Made by a program: the position numbers and the translations under genes
NCBI GenBank assembly: GCA_903772945.1
Contig: CAICTM010001353.1
Coordinates: 1-30,945, forward strand
From: Seminavis robusta
Lineage: Eukaryota > Bacillariophyta > Bacillariophyceae > Naviculales > Naviculaceae
DNA: 30,945 bases
Direction of reading: 5' to 3'
Shown here: positions 20,187 to 30,289 of the stretch, piece by piece
Position numbering within the stretch: the stretch's first letter is position 1
Layout: every line of letters begins with the position of its first letter
Notes under the pieces: generated by a model
Database searches by the model: none
What the model was told of the DNA's origin: nothing
What the model saw: the letters and a program-made list of their open reading frames with translations, nothing else

Positions 20187-22234
20187 ATGCCGTCTCCTGA
20201 GCAACAAGCCAAAGATGTACGTACCGGTATGCTAGCTAGTTAGAAGCATGGGATGTTCCGATCCTGATACCCTCATCTTTCTTTCTCAATCGCAATATAA
20301 TAATCATCTCATCTCTCCTCTATCTCTCCTCGATACTGTGCTTTTGTGTGCTTTTTTCTGTAGAACCGCAACAAGGGCAACGCAGCCTTTAAAGCCGGTG
20401 ACTGGAAAAAGTCCATCAACTACTATACGAAATCCCTGAAACATGATTCTACCCAATGTGTGGTCTTCTCCAACCGTAGCAGTGCCTACCTGAAACTGGG
20501 TCAAAAGGAAGACGCCTTGAAAGACGCCGAGAAATGCATCGTCCTCAGCAAAACCTACGCCAAGGGATACGCTCGCAAGGCCATGGCATTGCATGCACTC
20601 AAAAAGTACACGGACGAAGTCAACGCCTACAAGATGGGTCTCAAGCACTGTCCCGACGACAAGACATTAAAGGAAGGCATGGAAAAGGCACGTCGCTCAA
20701 GAACCAACAGCAGCAAGGCGTCCCAAGCAGCACGCAAGACCGAAGCCACCATGAAGGCCGCCAGCAGTCGCAAAAAGAAGGCACAAAATAGTAATACCGT
20801 CTCCCAGTTTGTCAATGAAACCAAAAAGAACCTCGAATTGCAATTGGCCGCCATTCAAGCACAACTGAAGATGGTCTCCGAATTGGCCAGTATGAATATG
20901 GAAGAAAAAATGGATCTCTTGTATACGCTGTTGGATAAAGATCATTCGGGGACGATTGATGCCAAGGAATTGGCCGATGGACTGCGCAAGAGAAATGATG
21001 GACTGTCGTTTGGCGATGCTATTCAAAAGAGTATCGAAATGATTGCCATTTACGATGAGGATGGAGATGCCGAACTGGATCGAGAAGAATTCCGCCATTT
21101 TGTCGAACGCATGGTCTCGGAACTGCATGCTACCATTGACGAGTTTTGTGAGTTTCTCGTGTATCAAATCCTATTTAGTCAAAGCGCCGAGGATGATGTG
21201 GAAGCCATAGATGTCAATCAACTCAAAGATGAAGTACGAGAACGAGGACAGTTACTGGATGCCCTCAGTGATCCACGAATGATGTCGCTCTTTGTATTGT
21301 TTGATCGGGATGGAGATTCCGCTGTCAGCTTTAAAGAAGTCGCTTGTGGATTGTATCACTTGACAAAGAGCATGGAAGAATCCGCTAAAGCGACAACTGG
21401 ATTACTACTCATGATGGATAAAGACGACAAACGGGTACTCGTGTACGAACAGTTTGCCAAACTGATATTGGCCATTGCGGCCGCAGCGCATACGACGTTT
21501 GACGAAGTGGCAGATGATCTCACTCTGGCCATGACGGCCGAGGGAGCCGATCAAATGGATGCCCATGTCCTCAAAGCGCTCACGATCGCCGACGAAGAAT
21601 ACAGGCAGGCTCGGGATGCCGAACGAGCCGAAAAGGAACAAAAGAAAGTCATGGATGCACTCTCCTATGGCCGCACGGTGCGATTGTTTGATTTATGGGA
21701 TGCCAATGGTGATGGAACGATTGATTTTGAAGAACTATTCGCGGGGCTGAGGCGGTATCAAGCGGCGGCCAATTCGTCGGCGGATGAAGCAGAGGTAGAG
21801 GAAATTGTCAAGGCGTTAATGGCACAAGATGTAGATGGCGATCAAGCGCTGGATAAAGAGGAATTCGCAGCCGCAATGGTCAACTATGCCGATGCCATGA
21901 ATACCGATTTGCACCAGGTGAGCTAGGTTTCAGTGAACACTTGCCCGAGTGCATGGCAAATGGTAGTACCTTGCGGGCTTACTCAACACCTTTGTTCCCT
22001 TGTCTTGTCTTGGACTATTGATGTTTCGCTTTCATTCCATTCAGCTCATAGGTGGGTACAATACAAAATTACATGGATGGATTGAATGGTTCATTCATGG
22101 TTTGATCAACTTCCAGCTCACCTTATTATTGTGATTGCTTCTCTTCTTTCCGCCTTTGGTTGATTGATCCGAACCGAAACCGAATCCGCCCAGACTTCAT
22201 GTGTGTTGTTACTGCACTGGGAGACGTAGCATAG
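20187..22234 (+). CDS. TPR plus six-EF-hand calcium-binding protein (four exons, one 7-nt micro-exon)
   Basis: Exons are 20187-20216, 20364-21917, 22045-22051 and 22194-22234, giving 543 residues. Exon 1 encodes the first 10 residues and is joined to NKGNAAFKAGDW, a TPR start. TPR helices run to about residue 120 (AYLKLGQKEDALKDAEKC and onward). A Lys/Ala-rich linker follows. EF-hand loops begin near residues 201 (DKDHSGTIDAKE), 241 (DEDGDAELDREE), 324 (DRDGDSAVSFKE), 362 (DKDDKRVLVYEQ, degenerate), 456 (DANGDGTIDFEE) and 499 (DVDGDQALDKEE). The last hands are followed by DLHQ, then LI from the micro-exon, then DFMCVVTALG from exon 4. The product should be a soluble Ca2+-responsive scaffold whose TPRs may bind chaperone tails. 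If the 3' introns are retained, it ends as VS-stop at 21926 instead. Confidence 0.8.
22045..22051 (+). other. Probable 7-nt micro-exon of the TPR/EF-hand gene
   Basis: CTCATAG is bounded on the left by CATTCAG (acceptor) and on the right by GTGGGT (donor). Joining it to exon 2 (CAG|GTGAGC donor at 21918) and to exon 4 (CCGCCCAG acceptor ending at 22193) keeps the frame open and yields HQLIDFMCVV. Confidence 0.6.
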
Positions 22235-22648
22235 CAAGCAATAGAAGGGAGACCAGGGGAAAACATGCAAAAGTTGCCGACTAGCTGGACTTTTGGCGGT
22301 GACATCAGCTAGTTGCTTAACACGACAACAATCAGACCGAGCTCGAGAATGAAGCCGGCTTCACTATACTGGTACCCCTGGGCGCCAAGAAACGAAACAA
22401 TCTGCAGATGGCATCATAGCCCCGAGGGACGTTCCGATAGAAGCAACCACGTCGGACGGCGGAATGGGGAAACGCTGGTTGTGACAACACACATTCAAAG
22501 AAGTGACAAACGTGATTCTGAAAGATTGAATTGCCTCCGGACATTGGGGCGAACTAGCCTCCGCAAATGCAGGACCATGATAGCAGTGGCAGCGAAGCAT
22601 TTAGCCATCTCGTACATGTATTTCTAACAACTAAGCCTAGCATTTTGG

Positions 22649-23041
22649 CTACCGCATTGGTTTGGAACATGTTTCATTGGTTGGACCGACACAGTTTGGA
22701 TTTGCAGGCTTGCATGTCGTGATCTTGACATTTGAATCTTTCCGAGTCGCTGGGATGATCGTAACCTTGAAAGAGGACGACCACTTTCTTGCCAGGAGTG
22801 CCAGAACTAGCGGTCTTAGCTGCCAAAGCAAGGTGGCGACACCAACGGCGGGCTTGACACCAACTACTTCCACATCATCGTCACTGTCCACGTCCACTTT
22901 GGTTTTAGGAGCCACAGTGATCGCCGCCGCGGGGTTGACATCAAGTAATTCCACATCATCGTCGCTGTCCACCTTGGTCTCGGTCACCACTGCGATCGCC
23001 GCCGCGGGGCTTGACATCAGTGGCAACAGATTTATTTGCAA
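22649..23041 (-). pseudogene. Fragment with repeated acidic SIM-like motifs, probably frameshifted
   Basis: The minus frame contains two copies of a unit reading PAAAI-x-V...TKVD(VD)SDDDVE followed by LLDV or VVGV. The DNA shows the same as an imperfect tandem duplication across about 22850-23020. Acidic residues before V-E-[LV]-[LV] resemble SUMO-interacting motifs. Near 22826 the reading that looks most protein-like moves to another frame (AAKTASSGTPGKKVVVLFQG, ending at 22674), so a frameshift or a missed intron is likely. The opposite strand of the same repeat is Ser/Thr-rich and cannot be excluded as the coding strand. Function unknown. Confidence 0.3.
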
Positions 23042-23313
23042 GTAGGAAAGTTATCCAGCAAGACCTGTGCCGCGTACAGTTTTTGTGAAGGGTCGGGTGC
23101 CATTCTTCTCATGTAGCTTGTAGAAACACACACTCTCTCATGGGAGTCGCGCTCATCAACAGTACCAAATCGAGCTTTGCAAAAAGCCAGCAAGATGTAC
23201 CAAAGCGGCTTGCAAGATTGCTGCCAAAAGAGGAAAGGGGGCAGTTAGGTGATAAAGGGGAGAAAACGACATTAACTTTGAAGAAATAAACTCACTCATT
23301 CTCCCAGTCGTCG

Positions 23314-23703
23314 TCATCGGACCATGCCCCCCGTCATTGCTCTCAGCTGTCTCATATTGCGCATTGGTGGCAATATTGGGAATCCAACCAGACCTTTTAC
23401 CACTTGGGTCCTGACCCGTGTTTTTGACCAATCCGTATGGCAATCAGGGCAGATCACCATGTGGAATTTTGCCATGATGATGAGTCAAATGCAATGCGGG
23501 CATTGAAACCTAGAAACACCTCGCCTCAACTCGGGAAAAAGGCGAGCTTTGAACTCGGGATATGATTCTGTGGTTCCACAGATCTCGGAGATTGTTTGGA
23601 CTTTTCCCCGTCAACCAGGACTTTGCCACCACTTGTTTCAAGGTTGCTTGTAGCGCTCGAATGCGTGTTGTTCCCCAGCAGCTCCTTTGTTTTCAGGGGT
23701 CAT
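23314..23703 (-). pseudogene. Degenerate frame with paired CxxC motifs and three in-frame TGA codons
   Basis: From the ATG at 23703, one frame reads as ordinary protein (MTPENKGAAGEQHAFERYKQ) but is interrupted by TGA at 23640-23638, 23613-23611 and 23487-23485. Between and after these it encodes KVQTISEICGTTESYPEF, RFQCPHC and VICPDCHTDWSKT, a possible zinc-ribbon-like C-x2-C pair. No TAA or TAG occurs until the final TGA at 23316-23314. The simplest reading is a decayed gene; it may equally be non-coding. I do not recognise a family. Confidence 0.22.
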
Positions 23704-24770
23704 TTTCATTCCGCTGAACACATCTTGCTTTCCCAAAGGCTGCAGCACTCAAGTAGATATGTTTGACAATATCTTGGTGATGTACTCTGCGTTCGTGATG
23801 ATAGTCTTTGGTATGAGCGTGTGTCACAGATGCTTGACGAGAATCTATCCCCCGAGAATCTACCCCCCGAGCAGCCTCAATGAGCTGAAGGTTGTCCATC
23901 CAGACAAGCTGATAGATAGCCTTCAAAGTTTGCTTGACCGCCCTCGCGTTGTGCCTTCAGACTGTGCTTCTTCAGCCCTGTTGTCTTTCAACCCTTTTAA
24001 AAACCCCAGCTCTATGATATCTCCACCATGCTACTCGAAGAAAAAGAGTGAAAAGCCCCCCGAACGGATGCCTGTGGATGGTCATTGGAAAATGTTTCTG
24101 GGCACCCGTGATTTATGATTTTCGCCTGTTGCAGAACAGGTTCTTTGAATGTTTGTCCCGATGAACCAAATCGACGCAGATATATAACCTGTGAAAGCCA
24201 AACCCGTCATATACATAAGTAAGCTTCTGGAATTGAAAATTTGTTTACGATTAACCTACACAAAGCGTGATAGTCAATGGAATTTGAAACTTTGAAGGTC
24301 ATAAATAGGCGTCATCTTACCACAAAAATAGGCATAGGTTGTATGTGACATCATGTGGTCCCGTATACTCCAACAGTACGGTACAGTAGTAGGCTACCGG
24401 TACGTATGGTACCGTACGCACTTGTAGAGAATGAAAGCTGATGTCGCCATCTTTTTGCGCTGTCGGTCTTGAGAAAAAAGCATTCGATCTGGTCAATCTG
24501 TCTGTGTCAACCATCAGAGACGGAGGTATCGTACCAATACAGTAATAGCACGGCTACAATTTCGGGTTTCCTTCGCTCACTCACTTACTTGTGATTACTG
24601 CTGAGAGAGAAGAGTGGCTGAGCAGCCTCTGTGTTTGCTTACGTTCGTTATCTATTGATACCAACAACTTCCTCACAATTAATTGTGGATTGATTTTTCC
24701 AAAAAAAGAATCTCAGGAAAGCATCTCTGCCTCGCCTCTTCGTCTAACGCCCCATCAATAAAAAGAGAAG

Positions 24771-25499
24771 ATGACCATCAACATTGGAAACTTTGCCGAC
24801 TTGGACGGAATCGGTGACTATTTGGTGGACAGCAACAAGCACTTGATTGGATTGGAGGATATCGATCAGAGCAAATTCGACGATGACGAAGCCGCTGGAT
24901 CCAATCTCTTGGTGCACGTGAGAGACGATGGAGAAGCCGACATGCCTTCCATCAAGCACGGTCTGCCACTCTTGGTAGCTGTCTATGTGACGGCTGTCTT
25001 TGTCGCATTGGGGCTGGTCGCCATGATCTTTTACTGCTCTCGGAATCAAGAGAGGACAAAGTCCAAAAAGGAAGCCGTCAAGAAGGAAGAGAAATCACAA
25101 GCCTTTCGCTCCAGCATTTCCTGTCGTCCGTGGTCCAACGATGCCGATGCTTGGGGTGACAAGACGGCCTTCATGTCCGAAGCCGGTTCCGAGAATGGCG
25201 GCTGCTCGACCGACGACAACTCGTCGACCGATTGTGACGACATGGAAGAAGCGGTGATTGTGGATCATCGACGACACACGCACGATTGTCTCACCATGGA
25301 CGGTCCTACTGACGACGACGAAACGGCAGCATGTTGCCGACTCTGCAACGAGCCGTTTGAATTTGGTCAACCCGTCTACGACAGTAACAATCCTCAATGT
25401 GGACATCAATTTCACAAGGTCTGCCTTGATCGATGGTTGGATGTTCAAAACACTTGTCCCACCTGCAATCAACCATATGTACTGCATACTACCGTATGA
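24771..25499 (+). CDS. Single-pass membrane RING-H2 protein, copy B (intronless)
   Basis: A single frame of 242 residues starts at ATG 24771 (AGAAGATGACC). The acidic N terminus contains NLLVHVRDDGEADMPSIKHG, matching the pre-membrane block of copies A and C. The helix lies at about 66-88, followed by CSRNQ and a Lys-rich stretch, then SCRPW, which aligns with the KPW motif of the paralogs. An acidic Ser/Asp linker follows. The RING-H2 finger at about 189-232 is C-x2-C, x17, CGHQFHKVC, x10, C-x2-C. The intron of A and C falls within the codons for KKEA|VKKEE, where this gene reads straight through. The likely role is a membrane-anchored E3 ubiquitin ligase. The 3' flank contains (CTCG)n at about 25550-25568. 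Confidence 0.82.
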   Translation: MTINIGNFADLDGIGDYLVDSNKHLIGLEDIDQSKFDDDEAAGSNLLVHVRDDGEADMPSIKHGLPLLVAVYVTAVFVALGLVAMIFYCSRNQERTKSKKEAVKKEEKSQAFRSSISCRPWSNDADAWGDKTAFMSEAGSENGGCSTDDNSSTDCDDMEEAVIVDHRRHTHDCLTMDGPTDDDETAACCRLCNEPFEFGQPVYDSNNPQCGHQFHKVCLDRWLDVQNTCPTCNQPYVLHTTV

Positions 25500-28132
25500 T
25501 CCTTCCCCATTCCGAGCCTTCCAAAATAAAAAGGCATGAACGTCCTCAAGCCGCTCGCTCGCTCGCTCCCTCCCTCTCTCCATCCTTAGAATACCCACGG
25601 GTATAAGCCCTCTTTTGTAGACTATATTAGCTCTTATTTAGCACACGCATTTTTGATACAGTATACCCCTGCAAGAGTTGCTAGCTAGTAGATTAGAGAA
25701 CAGGCAGACTACCTATTTGGCAGGTACTGTAGCTTCCGAGGTTGTTGTCCACCCGTGGGTCCATGGATCTACGCCACCCTGCTGCGCCACGAACAACGTC
25801 AAATCCAATGGAGGACCAACTATTAATAGCTATTTTAAATAGGCAGCCCACAACAAGGCAAGCCGATCCGAGCCACTGGTACTGGAAGAAGAGTTACTCC
25901 TAACAAAGTCAGTCACTGACGCAGTCGCCACCGTGACACTGTCTGCTTCCGAACACGTACCGGTACTAGCTGTAGCTAGCTAGTAGAGAAGTCGTAAACA
26001 GGACGACGATACATTCCGAGCGGACCAATTGACGACTCCGGTACGAGGATTGTTGGCGAGGTGGCGAATGCGAAAGCTAAACGTTTTGTTACCAGTCACG
26101 GTTGCAGCCATTGCGACACAGCAGGCTAAGTAGTGTTGATGACAGATACGAAAACCTTGCTGCGGTCTCTTTGTTTTCGGATGACAGTAGTCTAGTATCT
26201 CTGGTACCAGCCAGTCAACTCTAGTCTCGCTGCTGACCTTGTAGTAAGAACCCAGCTAACATCTATTCGTCAAGTTAGCTAGATACGTAGTCGTCAAGGT
26301 AGCCAGGTACCTGTATATAGTCGTCAAGTCAGAGCGAAGGTCCCAAAAGCAAGTTTCTTGACTAAATGCCTCAGGATGAGGCGCGTTTCAGCCAGCAACT
26401 GAACCGACCAGGTTGCTTCATGCGGCCGGATCGGAGGCTAATAGCTAGTAGTAGCCAGGTTCTTCCAAGGGGATACGTACAAGCTCGGCATTCAAGCGAG
26501 GATACAAGGTTAAGGCACTCGGCAACTGAAGCAAGCAACCATGCATGGTAGGGTGCTACCCCAAAGTTTGGGGAACAAAGGCGAAATCATAGACAAACAG
26601 AGCATGGCTGGTCTTGGAAATGATGATTCAACTCGAGGCCGACGCAATGGGCTCGTATAATTTACAAGTCAAACTCTTCAAACGGTTCGTTGGTTGGTTG
26701 CTTGCTTGGTTGCTTGCTTGCTTGGTTTCGTTGAACTGGCTGGTATTATTAGCTTGTCAATGGTGGTCGTCCCAATGACATTATTTTGAACGGGTTCAGG
26801 CTACAACTGGAGACGCCAACCCAATTTGCCAGGACCGATGTCGGTCGCAAGTTCTTGTGTTGGTGTTCGTTGTGGTGTACCGGTACTACTTTGGGTACTG
26901 CCGTGGCCAACGCCACCTTTTCTCCCTTCTTTTCATGGGATTCATTCGTTGTCGATAAACCAGTGTTGACGTGCCGACCTTAAAAGTCCGCCCGTTGCTT
27001 CAGTGGTAAAAGCAACCCGTATCTGCTGGGGAGATGATGATGATCTGCTCCAGCCCCCAGAGACGAACAAACATTGTCACTTGGACAGAGACGGCCGAGT
27101 TCGAGGGGAACCACAGAGACCAATGACCTGTTTAGCTCCAAAAAGCCAGGACCGCTGCTTTGTTCTATTCTGCTGTTCGGACTTTCGGCTGCCGTACTCA
27201 TCAACGCTCGAGCTGCAGCTAGCCAGCAGCTCCTTTTGCAGGGTTTTGTGGATGAATTATTTGGTGTGGGGGCTCGAAAGGCTTTAGCTAGGTGGCGACA
27301 TTGAGATGCTTCAAGCACAATAAGCAATAGGACGTTGGTTGTTTTTTAGCGTTCTGAATCAATGTGGACAAATAAAGCAAAGCCGGCAACTGTAGTGATC
27401 AGGAGGATCAAGCTATCGGTGGTAGCGCCCGCATGGACGGGGCAAGGGACGCCAACTTCAGACGAAGGCAATGCTGCTTACTTCTCCGTTGGCAAGGAAG
27501 CAAAGGCAGATCTGGACAGTACCATACCGTATGTTTCAAATCCAATGCTCTTTTTGCTTTTGATTGTTCCGCAGGTGGCAACAATTCGTTCGTATCGGTA
27601 GTCCTAGCTACTAGGATAGCTTGCCCAGTACCGGTACTAGTAGCAAGCAAGAGCCCCACCACACCACTGGACTTCTTTTGCTCTAGCTAGGCGACGAAAA
27701 GCCAAGCATGGCAGTGGAAGAGATCGAAATAGATCCTCTCGGTTGCGAGAAAAGCAATTTCACGGCTTTGCTAGCTAGCTAGAGCCATTTATTTTTGTCT
27801 GGGGCGTCCAACCATGATTTAACGATAACTCTTCCACTTGAACCCCGGCATGGGGAGCTCGTCAGTCACAGTGTCTCGAGGGAGAGTCCGACACAAACCC
27901 ACAAACCCAGGTCGGAACCCACAAGGGAGCTGGTACGATACCTTCCGGTACTTACGGCGGTACCAACCTATACAGGCTCCACGCTGAAACTCGACAACCC
28001 AGGATCAACTGGAGCAATCGAAAAGAAGCTTTAATGTCGGAGGAAAGAAGAAACCAATTCGAGCTCACAATTTCAAAAGGTGCTAGAATCAAAAGGCTTC
28101 ATAAACCCCAGCAATACCTAAACTCAGAAAAG
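25500..28132. other. Long intergenic region with repeats, no supported gene
   Basis: It contains (GCTC)n after the RING-B stop, CTAGCTAG runs, (TTGC/TTGG)n at about 26690-26725, and TACCGGTA words at 25958, 26878 and 27629. Short frames lack domains. A D-arm-like sequence at about 26991 does not extend into a tRNA. Confidence 0.5.
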
Positions 28133-28907
28133 ATGGCCCCCACACAGGATAACTTCGAAGGATCCCCATTGATTGCCCACTTCCATGATCCTGATGAGGA
28201 AAATATGCCCTCTATCAAGTTTGGCTGGGAGTTCTTCCTTGGAGTTTTTGCTTTGGTGCTTCTTGTAGCTGCATTGATCGCAACATTCGCTCTGTGCTGC
28301 TCCAAAAAGCAAGAGCAGGTTGCAACAAAGCAGGAAGCAGGTACGTTGACATTGTCGATTTGCTGTACCAGGTACACTTTGTTGTACCAGCACTCACCAT
28401 GATCCCCTTTTCTGCCTGTCCCCTGCAGCCAAGAAAGAAGAATCTCTTGAAAACTTGAAGAGCAACCTGGAATGCAAACCTTGGTCCCCACATTCCTCTC
28501 AGGATGACAGAACAGAGAAGACAGCCGATCCTTCTGAAGCTTCGCACTATTCCATTTTCGATTCTGATTCTAGCTCCTCTTACTTCTTGGGTCCTTCTAG
28601 ATCATCTGCTGCCATTGTTGATGTTGATGATCTTGAGATGCAACTACAAGATATCGCACTGAGTGAACAAAAGGAAGAATCTGCTTGCACTGTCTCTATG
28701 GATGGTGCTGTCTCTATGGATGGTGCTATCAAGGACAAGGATGGAACATGCTGTCCCATTTGCAATGAGATGTATCAATGTGGCCAGCCAGTATATACTT
28801 CCAACAACTGTGGGCACCAATGCCACAAGGTCTGCATGGACAGGTGGCTCAGCTTCCAGAACACATGTCCCATCTGCAGTGATGCATTTGTTTTGGGAGT
28901 GGTCTAG
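28133..28907 (+). CDS. Single-pass membrane RING-H2 protein, copy C (two exons)
   Basis: Exon 1 is 28133-28340 and exon 2 is 28429-28907. The 88-bp intron has donor GTACGT and acceptor CCCTGCAG, giving 228 residues. An in-frame ATG at 28034 would add 33 basic residues. I prefer 28133 (AAAAGATGGCC) because the N terminus then matches the length and acidity of the paralogs better, but this is undecided. Residues 20-31 hold DEENMPSIKFG, the helix is at about 34-54, then CCSKKQEQ, and after the intron AKKEESLENL and LECKPW. The RING-H2 finger starts at about residue 178: C-x2-C, CGHQCHKVC and C-x2-C. The intron lies at the same codon and phase as in copy A. An 18-bp tandem duplication at 28691-28726 repeats SMDGAV in the linker. 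Likely a membrane-anchored E3 ligase. Confidence 0.78.
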
Positions 28908-30289
28908 CTCCTCTACCAAAGGCAGCCTCCAGGGCAACAGCTCGAAAACGTTTTTTGTCCCACAGCCAACCATCCTAGAGCAAGAGGAGAAGTCCACAAC
29001 TCCCCCAACCAAGAACCGTATTCCTGACTCCAACTCCAATCACACCATCCACATGCCTTCTGAATACTCCAGCTTTCTTCCGTCCTCCAGCTGTAAGCTT
29101 GCTCCAATGTTCTCGCTGTTCCAAGTAGCTAGAGAGTTTCTTCATCATAATGATAGAGTTTAGTTAATTCATATATTCTAGATTGTGGGTTTCATTGGAC
29201 AGAAGGCTTTCCAGTCTCGATAAGGGCGCTGGAATGGATGGGCAGGAGGCATCCCCTGCGATCAAGATGAAAGCCCCCGTCTTTGACATACATATATCTA
29301 TCGGATGACTGTTGCACGCTTGATTTGAAATCACAGAGGATTGCATCACATACAGAGCTTCAAGCCAAAAGGTCTCGTTCTCGCCCCTAATCGCAGAGCT
29401 TGGCCCCTGCTTGCCTTGGACGTTGCATTCCTTGAGAGTGCACCGCGGTGCCGAGTGCCCAGCAAATCTTGAAACAGTCCCTTCTTCTGCCTGCCTTCAG
29501 CACCAAAAATTGGTGCTTCAGGCGGAAAGTCCAGAATTTCATTATTCCCAATACGTACTCCGAGTTCAAGCAGCAACAATCCAGTAGTGACCTCCGGCCA
29601 GCCACGCTGGTTGCCCTTCCCCATTTTCTCTCCACTCTCCAACCCTCGCTGCTCACAAACTCGCAAAGTCGGTCTCATCTGGGAGCCGACGAAGATTCTG
29701 AACAGTCTGTCATTCGTCCGTCGCATCATGCGACGCAGAGGCACCATAAATACCGGTACATGTACTGGTAACAAAGAAGCCGACGCCTCCACATCGAGAA
29801 CAATGGCCACGACAGCTCTAACGTCTATAAATTCATCAGCAGAAGACTGCGTCGAAGAGGGTGGACGAAACACCAGTACTAGTACTCTTGTTGGCGACGA
29901 AATGGGTTGCCAGTCCACCAAGCACACGCCACCGCCCATTTCATCGCAAATCAAGCCGAAGCGCAATATGGAGTCGGCGTCTTTGCGAACGGAGGCCGAT
30001 GTGCAGTACGATGTAGACATGGGATGACACAAAAGAATAAGCTAAAAATTAAAAGGGAATTCTACGTCTACCTCGTTCTAGCGAGTCCCCGGAGGTTCAC
30101 CTCGTGAATGCCAACCACCAGCTGGTTTTGACTCCTCTCGCACTCCCTCTTGAACCGAACGGGGTAGCAAATTTTGTACCGTAGTCCTCTTTGCTGCACA
30201 ACGATGTCAAACTCTAAACAAACACAAACATGCAATGTAGTGGTAGTGGCTCCATCTCTTGTATTTTCGTAGATCAACCTCGTCCTCGC
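28908..30289. other. 3' flank of RING copy C and unassigned sequence
   Basis: Two long overlapping frames lie on opposite strands: 29346-30032 minus, and 29587-30027 plus with an internal ATG at 29803. The plus frame ends in a polar, Ser/Thr-rich segment and the minus frame is Arg/Leu-rich. Neither has a domain, so I call no gene. A TACCGGTA word lies at 29751-29758. Confidence 0.4.

Larger units (their letters stand above)
22235..24770. other. Long intergenic region with decayed or low-confidence coding fragments
   Basis: No confident gene is present. Two minus-strand fragments (22649-23041 and 23314-23703) look protein-like but are broken and are listed separately. A plus-strand frame at 23687-24118 has no recognisable domain. 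A TACCGGTA word lies at 24395-24402. The last 200 bp are probably the promoter and leader of RING copy B. Confidence 0.4.

Noticed and set aside
26991..27070. Possible tRNA beginning GCCCGTTGCTTCAGTGGTAAAAGCA
   Set aside because: A D-arm-like segment is present, but no anticodon stem, T-arm (GGTTCGA-type) or matching acceptor strand follows.
29346..30032. 228-codon minus-strand frame
   Set aside because: Overlaps a plus-strand frame of similar quality; no domain or conserved motif on either strand, so neither was called.
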